64,000 nucleotides of DNA from JAQBZY01 sp038117205 (lineage in GTDB: Bacteria; Pseudomonadota; Alphaproteobacteria; Rhodospirillales; Casp-alpha2), in assembly GCA_038117205.1 (NCBI GenBank), contig JAYOFL010000002.1:1-64000 (forward strand), in the 5' to 3' direction. Below are positions 52,078 to 60,463 of this stretch, in pieces; the first letter of the stretch is position 1, and every line of letters begins with the position of its first letter. The position numbers and the translations under genes were made by a program. The notes under the pieces are model-generated. The model was not told where the DNA came from. It did no database searches and saw only the letters and a list, made by a program, of their open reading frames with translations.

Positions 52078-53076
52078 TCAGCCGGCGCGCTTTCTGAGAT
52101 CGGCGAGCAAGGCGTCCGGGATGTCGACGCCTTCGTTGGCGGTGCGGGCGCGGATGTCGAAGCGGCGCACGCCGGGAAGACGCGTGCCGGGCTGCTCCAG
52201 GATCGCCTGCATCAGGACCGCCAGCCGGTCGGCGAAACCGCCGCCGGCGAACCGGGCCGGGTCGATGACGATGAAGAACTGACCGATATGCGGCGGCGGC
52301 CCCTTGTCGTCGAAAAAGCTCGACGCCTCGAAGCCGTGGTTGGAAGCGTTCAGTGTCGCGGACAGGATTTCCACCATCATCGCCAGCGCCGCGCCCTTGG
52401 CGTCGCCGATGGCCACCAGAGAGCCGGACATGGCCGCCTTGGCGTCCGTCGTCGGTTTGCCGTCCGCATCCGTCGCCCAGCCGAGCGGGATCTGCTCGCC
52501 CTTGTCGGCGGCAAGCTTGATCTTGCCGCGCGCCACCACGCTGGTCGACAAGTCCGCGACGATGGACGGCTCGCCATTGCGCGGACACGCGAAGGCGATG
52601 GGGTTGGTGCCGTAGAGCGCCCGGTTGCCGCCCCAGGGCGCGATGGCGGCCGGCGAATTGGTGAAGCCGATGGCGATCAACCCGGCGTCGGCGAACGGCT
52701 CGACATGGTGGCCGAGCACGCCTGCGTGATGCGACTTGGCGATGCCGAGCCCGACGATGCCGGTTTCCGGCACAAGGTCGAGTGCCGCCCGGATGCCGGC
52801 CTCGATGGCCGGGCTGGCGAAGCCGGACTTGGCATCGACGCTCAGCGTCGCCGCCGCCGTCCGCGTCACTTGCGGCGCCGCGAGGCCGTCGACCTTGCCC
52901 GCCTTAGCCTGATCGGCGTAGGCCGGCAACCGCGCCACGCCGTGCGACGCGATGCCGTCGGCGTCGGCCTTGACGAAGGCTCGTGCGACGGCGGCGGCGT
53001 TTTCCGGCGACGTCTTCGAGTTGACGAGGACGGTCGTCGCCAGCGAACGCAGATTGTCGAGGCCGATGACGCTCAC
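52078..53076 (-). CDS. comC: (R)-sulfolactate dehydrogenase (ComC-like, malate/L-lactate dehydrogenase 2 family)
   Basis: 332 residues of the Ldh2 family: ADADGIASHGVARLPAYADQ, IAKSHHAGVLGHHVEPFAD (catalytic histidine region), LYGTNPIAFACPRNG (nucleotide-binding). The GTG start at 53076 overlaps the upstream slcC stop as GTGA. Alone it could be a malate, lactate or ureidoglycolate enzyme. Next to slcC and suyAB it fits ComC, which reduces sulfopyruvate to (R)-sulfolactate or the reverse. It ends the operon; the hpnM-like gene starts 77 bp further on. Confidence 0.8.
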   Translation of the reverse strand: MSVIGLDNLRSLATTVLVNSKTSPENAAAVARAFVKADADGIASHGVARLPAYADQAKAGKVDGLAAPQVTRTAAATLSVDAKSGFASPAIEAGIRAALDLVPETGIVGLGIAKSHHAGVLGHHVEPFADAGLIAIGFTNSPAAIAPWGGNRALYGTNPIAFACPRNGEPSIVADLSTSVVARGKIKLAADKGEQIPLGWATDADGKPTTDAKAAMSGSLVAIGDAKGAALAMMVEILSATLNASNHGFEASSFFDDKGPPPHIGQFFIVIDPARFAGGGFADRLAVLMQAILEQPGTRLPGVRRFDIRARTANEGVDIPDALLADLRKRAG

Positions 53077-54014
53077 TTGCCGCCCGCCGCCCTGAGTTCC
53101 TTCGTGACCGCGTCGGCGATCATGTTGCAGACCCGGTCGTCCGCTTCCTGGGTGCGGGCGCCGACGTGCGGCGTCAGCATCAGGTTCGGCACGTCCTTGA
53201 AGATGTTGTCGGCGGGAAGCGGTTCCTTGTCGAAGACGTCGACGAAGGCGCCGGCGATGGTTCCCGCCTTGAGGGCCGTGACGAGGTCCTTCTCGTTGAC
53301 GATGCCGCCGCGCGCCAGATTGAACAGCAACGCCGTCTTCTTCATCTTGCCGATGACGGCGCTGTCGAACATGTCGCGGGTCTCGTCGCTGAGCGGCACG
53401 TGGATGGAAACGACGTCGGCGCCGGAAATGGCGTCCGCCAGCGTCTCGGCCTTCTCGACGCCGTACTCGGCCCAGAAGGGCGACGTCGCCGGGATGTAGG
53501 GGTCGTAAGCGGTGACGGACATGCGGAGCCCCTTCGCCCGCCATGCCAGCGCCTTGCCGCAGTTACCGAAGCCGACGATGCCGAGACGCTTGCCCATGAC
53601 TTCCGCGCCCATCATGTTCATGCGCGGCCACGTGCCGGCGATGACGGCGTCCGTCGCGTGATAGGCCTTGCGCAGCATCACGAACATGCCGCCGATGGCC
53701 AGCTCGCCGACCGAGTCGGAATTCGCGCCGGTTGCCGGAAAAACCTTTATATTCCGTTGGTTACAGCCATCGACGTCGATATTGTCGAGACCGACGCCGA
53801 GCCGCCCGACGCAGAGCAGCCGGTTGACCTCGTCGAGCAGCTTGCCGCGCACCTGCGTCTGGTTGCGGACGATGAGAGCGGCGGCGCCGCGCGCCCGCTC
53901 GATCAACTCGTCCGGCTTCTGCCAAAGGTCCTTATCGTAGTCGATCTCGAACTCCGCCTTCAGGCGGTCCAGCACTTTCGGATCGAGATATTCGGTCACG
54001 AGGATGTCGGTCAT
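53073..54014 (-). CDS. slcC: (S)-sulfolactate dehydrogenase (SlcC-like, D-2-hydroxyacid dehydrogenase family)
   Basis: 313 residues. The NAD-binding GFGNCGKALAWRAKGL follows LGIV. The catalytic Arg/Glu/His set is in FNLARGGIVNE, VDVFDKEPL and LTPHVGART. The sequence is phosphoglycerate-dehydrogenase-like without the regulatory C-terminal domain. SlcC oxidises (S)-sulfolactate to sulfopyruvate, and its partner ComC reduces sulfopyruvate to (R)-sulfolactate, giving the enantiomer that SuyAB cleaves. Its place between suyB and comC supports this above a serine-pathway role. Confidence 0.82.
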   Translation of the reverse strand: MTDILVTEYLDPKVLDRLKAEFEIDYDKDLWQKPDELIERARGAAALIVRNQTQVRGKLLDEVNRLLCVGRLGVGLDNIDVDGCNQRNIKVFPATGANSDSVGELAIGGMFVMLRKAYHATDAVIAGTWPRMNMMGAEVMGKRLGIVGFGNCGKALAWRAKGLRMSVTAYDPYIPATSPFWAEYGVEKAETLADAISGADVVSIHVPLSDETRDMFDSAVIGKMKKTALLFNLARGGIVNEKDLVTALKAGTIAGAFVDVFDKEPLPADNIFKDVPNLMLTPHVGARTQEADDRVCNMIADAVTKELRAAGGK

Positions 54015-54099
54015 GTCGTCCCTGTCGGTTTCTTCTTATGGAGCGAAACGGTCCCCGCGCCGGCATGGCACGGGGACCGCTTAACTTCGCCGGTCGATC

Positions 54100-55392
54100 T
54101 TAGGCGCTGCGATAGAGCTTGGTCAGCACGAACTCGCGGTGACCGAGCGCTTCGGCGGCCGTCAGACGGCCGTTGCAGGTGCGCATCGTGATGTCGATGA
54201 GGCCGTCACCGGCTTCGTCGAAGTTCATCTCGCGGCGCAGGATGCCCGAGCAGTCGAAGTCGACGTGCTCGCGCATGGTCCGCACGGTGCGCGGGTTGGC
54301 CGTCAGCTTGATCACCGGCTCGATCGGGTTGCCGATGACGTTGCCCTGACCGGTCGGGAACAGGTGCACGACGAAGCCGGCCGCCGCCTGCAGCGTGACG
54401 CATTCCGCCGCCGCCGAGGAGGTGTCCATGAAGTAGAGGCCGGCGCCCTTGGACGGCTCTTCCGCCGGGCCGAGCACGTCCACGTACTTCGCCTTCTTGC
54501 CGATCTTCTCCAGGTTGCCGAAGGCCTTTTCCTCGATGGTGGTGAGGCCACCCTCGATGTTGCCCTTGGTCGGCTGGCTGTCGGAAAGGTCCGACGTCTT
54601 GAACGGCTCGATGACCTCGTCCATGTAGGCCTGCCAGGTCTTCATGAACTTCTCGCCGGCCGCCTTGGTCTTGCCGCGGGTCGAGCAGACCATCTCGGCG
54701 CCGGTGATTTCCGACGTCTCGCCAAAGCAGGTGGTGGCGCCCCAGGCGTCCATCTTGTCGATGAAGTTGCCGACCGTCGGGTTAGACGCCAAGCCCGACG
54801 TGGTGTCGGACTCGCCGCACTTCACGGAGACCCAGAGGTCTTCGATCGGGCAGACCTCGCGCTGCAGCTCGGAAGCCCAGTGCAGGAATTCCTTCGCCTG
54901 GCGCGACGCGGCCCAGATCACCTTGTGGTCGCCGTTCTGTTCGATGGCGTAGCCGGCGACCGGCTTGCCGGTCTTGGCGATGCCGTCGACGACGCGCTGC
55001 GTCCACTGCGTCTCGATGCCGATGACGATGACGGCGGCGACGTTCGGGTTGGCGCCGGAGCCGATCAGGGTGCGGAAGTGCAGCTCGAGGTCTTCGCCGA
55101 ACTGCAGACGGCCGTAGGGATGCGGCAACGCCAGGCAGCCCTTCACGTTGTTGGCGACCGCTTCGCACGCCGCGTTCGACAGATCGTCGAGCGGCAGGAT
55201 GACGACGTGGTTGCGCACGCCGACGCGGCCGTTTTCGCGGCGGTAGCCGGTGAAAGTCGGCTTGCCCTTGGCGCGAACCGCCAGATGGTTGGGAGCCGGG
55301 ATATAGAGCGGCGCGTCCTCGACCAGTTTCGGGACGATCGGGCTCTTCGACTTGCTGGCCGCCTTGACGGCCTTCTTCGCCTTCTTAGCCAT
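54100..55392 (-). CDS. suyB: (R)-sulfolactate sulfo-lyase, large subunit
   Basis: 430 residues of the altronate-hydrolase (UxaA) family: TFTGYRRENGRVGVRNHVVIL, VIGIETQWTQRVVDGIAKTGK, KCGESDTTSGLASNPTVGNFID, and the metal/substrate-binding HLFPTGQGNVIGNPIEPVIKLTANP in parts. SuyAB splits sulfolactate into pyruvate and sulfite in the cytosol, with an iron cofactor. Its lysine-rich N-terminus (MAKKAKKAVKAASKSKSP) is unusual. The ATG 55392 follows GAGGTGG and starts 2 bp after the suyA stop. Confidence 0.9.
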   Translation of the reverse strand: MAKKAKKAVKAASKSKSPIVPKLVEDAPLYIPAPNHLAVRAKGKPTFTGYRRENGRVGVRNHVVILPLDDLSNAACEAVANNVKGCLALPHPYGRLQFGEDLELHFRTLIGSGANPNVAAVIVIGIETQWTQRVVDGIAKTGKPVAGYAIEQNGDHKVIWAASRQAKEFLHWASELQREVCPIEDLWVSVKCGESDTTSGLASNPTVGNFIDKMDAWGATTCFGETSEITGAEMVCSTRGKTKAAGEKFMKTWQAYMDEVIEPFKTSDLSDSQPTKGNIEGGLTTIEEKAFGNLEKIGKKAKYVDVLGPAEEPSKGAGLYFMDTSSAAAECVTLQAAAGFVVHLFPTGQGNVIGNPIEPVIKLTANPRTVRTMREHVDFDCSGILRREMNFDEAGDGLIDITMRTCNGRLTAAEALGHREFVLTKLYRSA

Positions 55393-55394
55393 GA

Positions 55395-55685
55395 TTACCA
55401 CCTCTTGGTCTTGACGTTGTGAACGTGCACGTGCCCGCCTTTCGGAATGTCGGCGATCGCCTTTCCGATGTCGTGGCCGTACTTCACGATGGTATCGCCC
55501 TTCTTGATGTTCTTGAGGGCGATCTTGTGACCGAGCGGGATGGCGTCCTTGCTCTTGATCTTGATGTCGCTGTCGGTCGCCATCAACCATCCCGTGAGCG
55601 GCTTGCCCTTGGCGACGGTCTCGACGACGACGACGCCGACGATGTCGGTGGTCTCGTGGACCAGAAAATCCGGTGCTTTCGGCAC
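55395..55685 (-). CDS. suyA: (R)-sulfolactate sulfo-lyase, small subunit (SAF domain)
   Basis: 96 residues if GTG 55685 is the start: GGAGG (55691-55695) sits 5 bp before it, whereas an in-frame TTG at 55697 has none. The sequence is a SAF domain (ATDSDIKIKSKDAIPLGHKIAL, IVKYGHDIGKAIADIPKGGHVHVHNV), as in the N-terminal half of UxaA-type hydrolases. The split into SuyA and SuyB is the usual arrangement. It is the first gene of the suyA-suyB-slcC-comC operon and is divergent from suyR. Confidence 0.9.
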   Translation of the reverse strand: MPKAPDFLVHETTDIVGVVVVETVAKGKPLTGWLMATDSDIKIKSKDAIPLGHKIALKNIKKGDTIVKYGHDIGKAIADIPKGGHVHVHNVKTKRW

Positions 55686-55793
55686 TTTTTCCTCCAATGG
55701 ATACGAGCGGCATAGCGCCGCGTTGCCCCCTTGCGGGCGCGTTTGACGGCAAGACCTTGGCTATTTCTCTTGCCGGAGTCAAGTCATTCCTAT

Positions 55794-55811
55794 AACTCTT
55801 ATATAAGAGTT
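55794..55811. promoter_or_regulatory. 18-bp perfect palindrome, candidate SuyR operator
   Basis: AACTCTTATATAAGAGTT is fully self-complementary. It lies 10 bp before the suyR ATG and about 108 bp before the suyA start, in the only region the divergent regulator and operon share. GntR-family regulators bind such dyads; repression of suyR and control of suyAB is inferred. It is also AT-rich and overlaps possible -10 elements. Confidence 0.65.
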
Positions 55812-55821
55812 GAGGCAAAAA

Positions 55822-56559
55822 ATGAACGATCCTTTCGTCCGCCCGGTCCGGGCGCCGCTGTACGTCGAGGTGAGAGACGCGATCCTGAAGCGGATCGCCG
55901 ACGGCGGCTTCGCGCCCGGCGCCCTGCTGCCGGCGGAAACGGCGCTCGGCCAGGAATACGGCGTCAGCCAGGGAACGGTCAGGAAAGCGCTCGACGATCT
56001 GGCGGCGCGGAATCTCGTCGTGCGCCGCCAGGGCAAGGGCACCTTCGTCGCCGCGCACACGCCGGAACGCGCCCTCTTCCACTTCTTCCACATCGCCGCC
56101 GACGACGGGTCCAGGCAACTGCCGACGAAGAGCCGCGTCGTCAGCGTCAGGCGCCGCCGCGCAACGCAGGAAGAAGCCGACGCGCTCGACCTGCCGCGCG
56201 GCGAACGCATTCTCGAAATCGTCCGCGTGCGCGAAATGCAGGGCGCGCCCGCCATCCACGAATGGATCGCGGTGCCGGCCGCCCTCTTCCCCGACCTCGA
56301 CAAGCGATCACTGGAAGACGTGCCGAACGAGCTCTATCAGCATTACGAGGAACGCTACGGCGTCACCGTGCACCGCGCCGTCGAGCGGCTCCGCGCCGTC
56401 GCGGCGTCGGCGGAGGACGCGGCCCGGCTCGGCATTTCCGCCGGATCGCCTCTATTGGAAATCGAGCGCGTCGCCCAGGCGCCGGACGGCCGCGCCGTCG
56501 AGCGGCGCGTCAGCCGCTGCCGCACCGAGGGGCGGCATTATCTTTCGACGATCGAGTGA
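55822..56559 (+). CDS. suyR: GntR-family (HutC/UbiC-type) regulator of the sulfolactate operon
   Basis: 245 residues. The N-terminal winged helix is PLYVEVRDAILKRIADGGFAPGALLPAETALGQEYGVSQGTVRKALDDLAARNLVVRRQGKGTFV, given in parts (VRDAILKRIADGG, EYGVSQGTVRKALDDL, RRQGKGTF). The C-terminal UTRA effector domain starts near residue 95 (LPTKSRVVSVRRR) and has the ILEIVRVREMQGAPAIHEW strand pair. ATG 55822 has a TTGAGG upstream. Divergent from suyA with the palindrome between, it is the local regulator; sulfolactate is the likely effector. Confidence 0.85.
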   Translation: MNDPFVRPVRAPLYVEVRDAILKRIADGGFAPGALLPAETALGQEYGVSQGTVRKALDDLAARNLVVRRQGKGTFVAAHTPERALFHFFHIAADDGSRQLPTKSRVVSVRRRRATQEEADALDLPRGERILEIVRVREMQGAPAIHEWIAVPAALFPDLDKRSLEDVPNELYQHYEERYGVTVHRAVERLRAVAASAEDAARLGISAGSPLLEIERVAQAPDGRAVERRVSRCRTEGRHYLSTIE

Positions 56560-56590
56560 ACGAACTCGGAGCAAAACGCACAACAATCCG

Positions 56591-56814
56591 TCACCCCGGA
56601 TATACCTGCCCCTGGCTTGAACAGGGGTTCCGGGGTCCACTGGCCACGCCACGGCAGGCGTTTGAGTGTGGACCCCGGGACGAGCCCGGGGTGACGGCAG
56701 TGTGTTGAAACGGCTGCGTCACTCAAATCCCGTCACCCCGGATTTATTCCGGGGTCCACTGGCTACGTCACGACCGATGTTTGAGTGTGGACCCCTGGAC
56801 AAGCCCGGGGTGAC
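56591..56814. repeat. Four palindromic elements in alternating orientation
   Basis: Copies at 56591-56641, 56669-56696, 56732-56759 and 56787-56814 alternate GTCACCCCGG and GTGGACCCCGG orientation, with spacers of about 27-36 bp. The first copy is itself nested: a CTGCCCC...CAGGGG hairpin sits inside the GTCACCCCGG...CCGGGGTCCAC arms. They fill the gap between the converging suyR and DUF934 genes. Confidence 0.85.
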
Positions 56815-56823
56815 GGCGCTGAG

Positions 56824-57321
56824 CTAGCTCGCGCCCCCATGCCGCTTGGCCCAGACGGCCTGGACACCGTCGGCGGCGGGTTGGTAGGCGTGCGACATGG
56901 CCGCGTCCGACGCCGCCCATCCGGCAATATCGGCGCCCTCCTCGACCTCGAAGGCGTCGAAACCGCAACGGCGCATGAACGGATAGAGGTCCCGGCGCAC
57001 CGTGCCGCGCGAGCGGATTTCTCCTTTGAAATCATAGCGTTCCCGGAGAAGCCTCACCTGCGAGAAGGCGCGCCCGTCGGCGAACGCCGGAAAATCCAGC
57101 ACGACGACACCGACGGAATCGAGCGCGTCGGCGATGTCCGCCACGGACTGCGCGTTGGTCAGCCTGATCCCGAACGGGGCGTTGCGGCCGCGCAGCGTTT
57201 CCCGCGTCGACAGCCAGCGTTCGGCGCTGACGATGACGCCCTGCTCCGCCGGCAAGGGCTCGTCGTCGGCGACGTCCCGCCACGGGTCGGGCGTCAGTTC
57301 TCCGTCCTTAAGCAGCGGCAT
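56824..57321 (-). CDS. DUF934 family protein (sulfite-assimilation accessory)
   Basis: 165 residues from ATG 57321 (MPLLKDGELTPDPW). The family pattern is VIVSAERWLSTRETLRGRNAPFGIRL, VVVLDFPAFADGRAFSQVRLLRERYDFKGEIRSRGTV (in parts) and FMRRCGFDAFEV. DUF934 proteins accompany sulfite reductase genes; no reaction is known. It overlaps the CysI end by 14 bp (an alternative ATG at 57336 would overlap by 29). In related genomes cysH often lies between the two, but here none does. Confidence 0.85.
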   Translation of the reverse strand: MPLLKDGELTPDPWRDVADDEPLPAEQGVIVSAERWLSTRETLRGRNAPFGIRLTNAQSVADIADALDSVGVVVLDFPAFADGRAFSQVRLLRERYDFKGEIRSRGTVRRDLYPFMRRCGFDAFEVEEGADIAGWAASDAAMSHAYQPAADGVQAVWAKRHGGAS

Positions 57322-58981
57322 GGGCTTTGCTCCCATAGAGCGCCGCCTTGAACGGCGCCTCGCCGAGACGGCGATAGGTGTCGAGGAACCGCTCGCACGG
57401 ATTGGCGCGGAGCTTCAGATAGGTCTCGACGACGGTCTCGACCGCGTCGACCACCTCTTCCGACGAAAACGCCGGACCGACGATGCCACCGATGGACGCC
57501 GTCTCGTCGCCGGAGCCGCCGAGGGTGATCTGGTAGTATTCCTCCCCCTTGCGGTCGACGCCGAGGATGCCGATGTGACCGGCGTGGTGATGGCCGCATG
57601 CGTTGATGCAGCCGGAAATCTTCAGCTTCAGCTCGCCGATGTCGAACTGCCGCTTGAGATCGGCGAAGCGGCGCTGGATGCGCTGCGCCACCGGGATCGA
57701 GCGGGCGTTGGCGAGCGAGCAGTAATCGAGCCCCGGGCAGGCGATGATGTCGCTGATGAGCGCGATGTTGGGCGTCGCCAGCGCGACCTCGTCCAAGGCC
57801 TTCCAAAGATCGAACACGTCGCGCTGGCGGACGTGCGCCAGCACCAGGCTCTGTTCGTGCGTGGCGCGGATCTCGCCGAAGCTGTACCGGTCGGCGAGGT
57901 CGGCGAGAACGTTCATCTGGCTCGTCGTCACGTCGCCGGGCGCGCCGCCGATGGGCTTCAGGGACACATTGACGACGGCGTAACCGGGCCGCTTGTGCGC
58001 CTGCACGTTGGCCTTGACCCAATGGGCGAAGGCCCGGTTCTCGAAGCGGAGCGCCTCGAAGCGGCGATCCGGTCCGTCCAACCGTTCGTAGGCGGGTTCC
58101 GTGAAGAAGCCGCGCACGCGCTCGATCTCGGCTGCCGGCAGATCGACGGCGGTCCTGACGACCTCAGCCCATTCCGCCTCGACCAGGGCGCGCAGCTCGT
58201 CGATGCCGGTCTCGTGCACCAGGATCTTGATCCGCGCCTTGTACTTATTGTTGCGCCGGCCCTGCAGATTGTAGACGCGGAGAACGGCTTCCAGGTACGA
58301 CAATAGGTGCCGGCTCGGCAGGAATTCCCGGATCGTCTTGGCGATCATCGGCGTGCGGCCCATGCCGCCGCCGACCAGCACCTCGAAACCGGGCTCGCCG
58401 GCGGCGTCGCGCTTCAGCACCAGGCCGATGTCGTGAAACTTGACCGCCGTGCGGTCGTTCGGCGAGCCGGTGACGGCGATCTTGAACTTGCGCGGCAGGA
58501 ACGAGAATTCCGGATGCAGCGATGACCACTGGCGGATCAATTCCGCCCAGACCCGCGAGTCGTCGACTTCGGCCACATCGACGCCGGCCAGCGGATCGGC
58601 GGTGACGTTCCGGATGCAGTTTCCCGACGTCTGGATGGCGTGCATCTCGACCTCTGCCAGCTCGTCCAGGATATCCGGCACGTCCTCGAGCTCCGGCCAG
58701 TTGAACTGGATGTTCTGGCGCGTCGTAAAGTGGCCGTAACCGCGGTCGTACTTGCGTGAGATGTGGGCGAGCTTCCGCATCTGCGCCGACGACAGCAGCC
58801 CATACGGGATGGCGACACGCAGCATGTAGGCGTGCAGTTGCAGATAGAGGCCGTTCATCAGCCGGAGCGGCCGGAACTCGTCCTCCGAAAGGTCGCCGGA
58901 AAGGCGGCGCGAGACCTGGTCGCGGAACTGCCGGACGCGTTCGGCGACGAAGGTGCGGTCGAAATCGTCATAGCGGTACAT
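57308..58981 (-). CDS. cysI: Siroheme nitrite/sulfite reductase (CysI-type)
   Basis: 557 residues. The siroheme/4Fe-4S cysteines are C415-x5-C421 (CPGLDYC) and C458-x3-C462 (SGCINACGHHH). The substrate-binding block YDRGYGHFTTRQNIQFNWP and the HEQSLVLAHV region are intact. It reduces sulfite to sulfide with six electrons; the sequence cannot exclude nitrite, but flanking DUF2849 and DUF934 point to sulfite. It follows DUF2849 by 3 bp. The suyAB sulfite-releasing genes are under 2 kb away. Confidence 0.9.
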   Translation of the reverse strand: MYRYDDFDRTFVAERVRQFRDQVSRRLSGDLSEDEFRPLRLMNGLYLQLHAYMLRVAIPYGLLSSAQMRKLAHISRKYDRGYGHFTTRQNIQFNWPELEDVPDILDELAEVEMHAIQTSGNCIRNVTADPLAGVDVAEVDDSRVWAELIRQWSSLHPEFSFLPRKFKIAVTGSPNDRTAVKFHDIGLVLKRDAAGEPGFEVLVGGGMGRTPMIAKTIREFLPSRHLLSYLEAVLRVYNLQGRRNNKYKARIKILVHETGIDELRALVEAEWAEVVRTAVDLPAAEIERVRGFFTEPAYERLDGPDRRFEALRFENRAFAHWVKANVQAHKRPGYAVVNVSLKPIGGAPGDVTTSQMNVLADLADRYSFGEIRATHEQSLVLAHVRQRDVFDLWKALDEVALATPNIALISDIIACPGLDYCSLANARSIPVAQRIQRRFADLKRQFDIGELKLKISGCINACGHHHAGHIGILGVDRKGEEYYQITLGGSGDETASIGGIVGPAFSSEEVVDAVETVVETYLKLRANPCERFLDTYRRLGEAPFKAALYGSKAHAAA

Positions 58982-58984
58982 GAT

Positions 58985-59332
58985 TCAGAGTCCGTTCAGG
59001 AACACGGCCGACACGTCGGCCTGGGGTTCGAAATGCGCCGCCACCTGTTTTTTGGCGAAGGCCGGATGCGTCGACGGGCCGAAGGCGCGGATGCGCTCGC
59101 GGTAGCGGATCGGAACCGCCTCGCCGTGAACCACCTCGACGTCGGTCAGATAGGCGCCGACCACCAGACAGCCGCGCTCGGCGGCCTTCGCCTCCGCTTC
59201 CATCTCGGCGATGTCGTCGGCGTGTTCACCGACGCGGGCGTCGTCGATGTCCCGCGACCAGTGGCCGTCCCGGGTCAGGTAGACCACGTAGCCGTCGTCC
59301 AATTTGTTGGCGGTGGCGATCTGAGTGCTCAT
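58985..59332 (-). CDS. DUF2849 family protein (sulfite-reductase-associated)
   Basis: 115 residues from ATG 59332 (MSTQIATANKLDDGYVVYLTRDGHW). The pattern of NKLDDG.VVYLT...W...ID and DADDIAEMEAEAKAAERGCLVVGAYLTDVEV matches DUF2849, found next to CysI in alphaproteobacteria. A partner role in electron transfer or assembly is possible but unproven. The frame continues 28 codons upstream but without similarity. An AT-rich region precedes it and must hold the operon promoter. Confidence 0.82.
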   Translation of the reverse strand: MSTQIATANKLDDGYVVYLTRDGHWSRDIDDARVGEHADDIAEMEAEAKAAERGCLVVGAYLTDVEVVHGEAVPIRYRERIRAFGPSTHPAFAKKQVAAHFEPQADVSAVFLNGL

Positions 59333-59374
59333 GGGTTTGCGCTTTCGTGCCGAACGCGCCGGATCGCGCGTTCT

Positions 59375-59470
59375 TATTTCACGAAAGAATATGAGATTAC
59401 TTGTATTATATGTCAAAGTATTTTGTTAAATTAATTTATTATACATATAAGACTTGTTAATATGTTCTTT
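59375..59470. promoter_or_regulatory. AT-rich region upstream of DUF2849-cysI-DUF934
   Basis: About 95 bp of strongly A+T-rich sequence (TTCTTATTTCACG..., TAATTTATTATACATATAAG) stand out in otherwise GC-rich DNA. It lies between the kinase stop and the sulfite operon, so it likely holds the operon promoter and control sites on the minus strand. I cannot assign a regulator. TTGTTAAATTAA-like half-sites occur but are not symmetric enough. Confidence 0.5.
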
Positions 59471-60403
59471 TTAGCGCTTCTGGAGTCTTCCGAGCCGCTT
59501 TCCGCCGGCCTGGGCGGCCGCGACGACCTTGTCCGGCAGGGTGCCGAGGTTGGAGACCGCGGCGGCTAGGCGCTCCAACACCTCGCCGGCATCTGCCGGC
59601 CGCCGCTTGATCGGCCGTTCGATGCAAGCCTCGACGAGGGTTGCGAGCCCTTGCGGTATGCCGAACCGCTCTCCCTGCAATTTCGGCCTGACGTCCGCCG
59701 GCAACCGCCCGGTCAACATCCGGTACATGACGACGCCGGCCGAATAGACGTCGGAGCGGGCGTCGACGTGGGCAGCGCTCTTCCGCTGCTCGGGACTGAT
59801 GTAGTCGAGGGTGCCGACCCAGATACCGCTCCTGGAACCCTTGCCGCCCGGCACCTTCACCATTCCGAAATCGCAGAGCTTAACCCTGCCCCGCCGCTTC
59901 GACGTCAGCAGCACGTTCTGCGGCTTGATGTCGCGATGCACCAACCCCTCGGCGTGCATCGCCGCCAGGGCCGACAGCATCTGCTGCCATACCTCGACGG
60001 CACGTCTGGGCGAAACGGCGCGCGGTTTCCATTTCGCGTCGATCTTCTCCGCTTCGGCGGCGCTCTTGGCGTCTTCACCGATCTCGTAGAGAAGATTGGC
60101 CGGCTGGAACGGCATGACGAAATACGGTTGGCCCGCCGCCGTGTGGTCCATGAAGAAGGCTTTCACGATGTTCGGATGATCGAGCCGCGCCAGGACCCTG
60201 GCCTCCTCGATGAAGCGGGCGCGCCAGAAATCGATGCCGTATTGCGCCTTTTCGCCGACGTTGTCGCCCTTCGGATGGAAAATCTTGACCGCGACGGTGA
60301 CGCGGAGGTCCGGATCATCGGCGATATAGATATCCGAAAAGCCCGTCGACATCAGTTTTTCGACGATCCGGTATTTGCCGACTTCCTCGCCGATTTCCTG
60401 CAT
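59471..60403 (-). CDS. Ser/Thr protein kinase (Hanks type)
   Basis: 310 residues from ATG 60403 (MQEIGEEVGKYRIVEKLMSTGFSDIYIA). The catalytic lysine is K40 (VAVKIF). The catalytic loop HRDIKPQN has D158, and DFG is at 178-180 (CDFGMVKV). The activation segment ends GTLDYISPEQ and the later DVYSAGVVMYRMLTGRLP is standard. No membrane segment or PASTA/TPR domain follows, so it is soluble. An adjacent RTX gene lies upstream, but three terminators separate them. Cellular targets are unknown. Confidence 0.9.
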   Translation of the reverse strand: MQEIGEEVGKYRIVEKLMSTGFSDIYIADDPDLRVTVAVKIFHPKGDNVGEKAQYGIDFWRARFIEEARVLARLDHPNIVKAFFMDHTAAGQPYFVMPFQPANLLYEIGEDAKSAAEAEKIDAKWKPRAVSPRRAVEVWQQMLSALAAMHAEGLVHRDIKPQNVLLTSKRRGRVKLCDFGMVKVPGGKGSRSGIWVGTLDYISPEQRKSAAHVDARSDVYSAGVVMYRMLTGRLPADVRPKLQGERFGIPQGLATLVEACIERPIKRRPADAGEVLERLAAAVSNLGTLPDKVVAAAQAGGKRLGRLQKR

Positions 60404-60463
60404 CGCCGTCGCCACCCTCAATCCAGACGCCACGAGAATGCCAGAGCCCCCTCCTTCCGAAAA

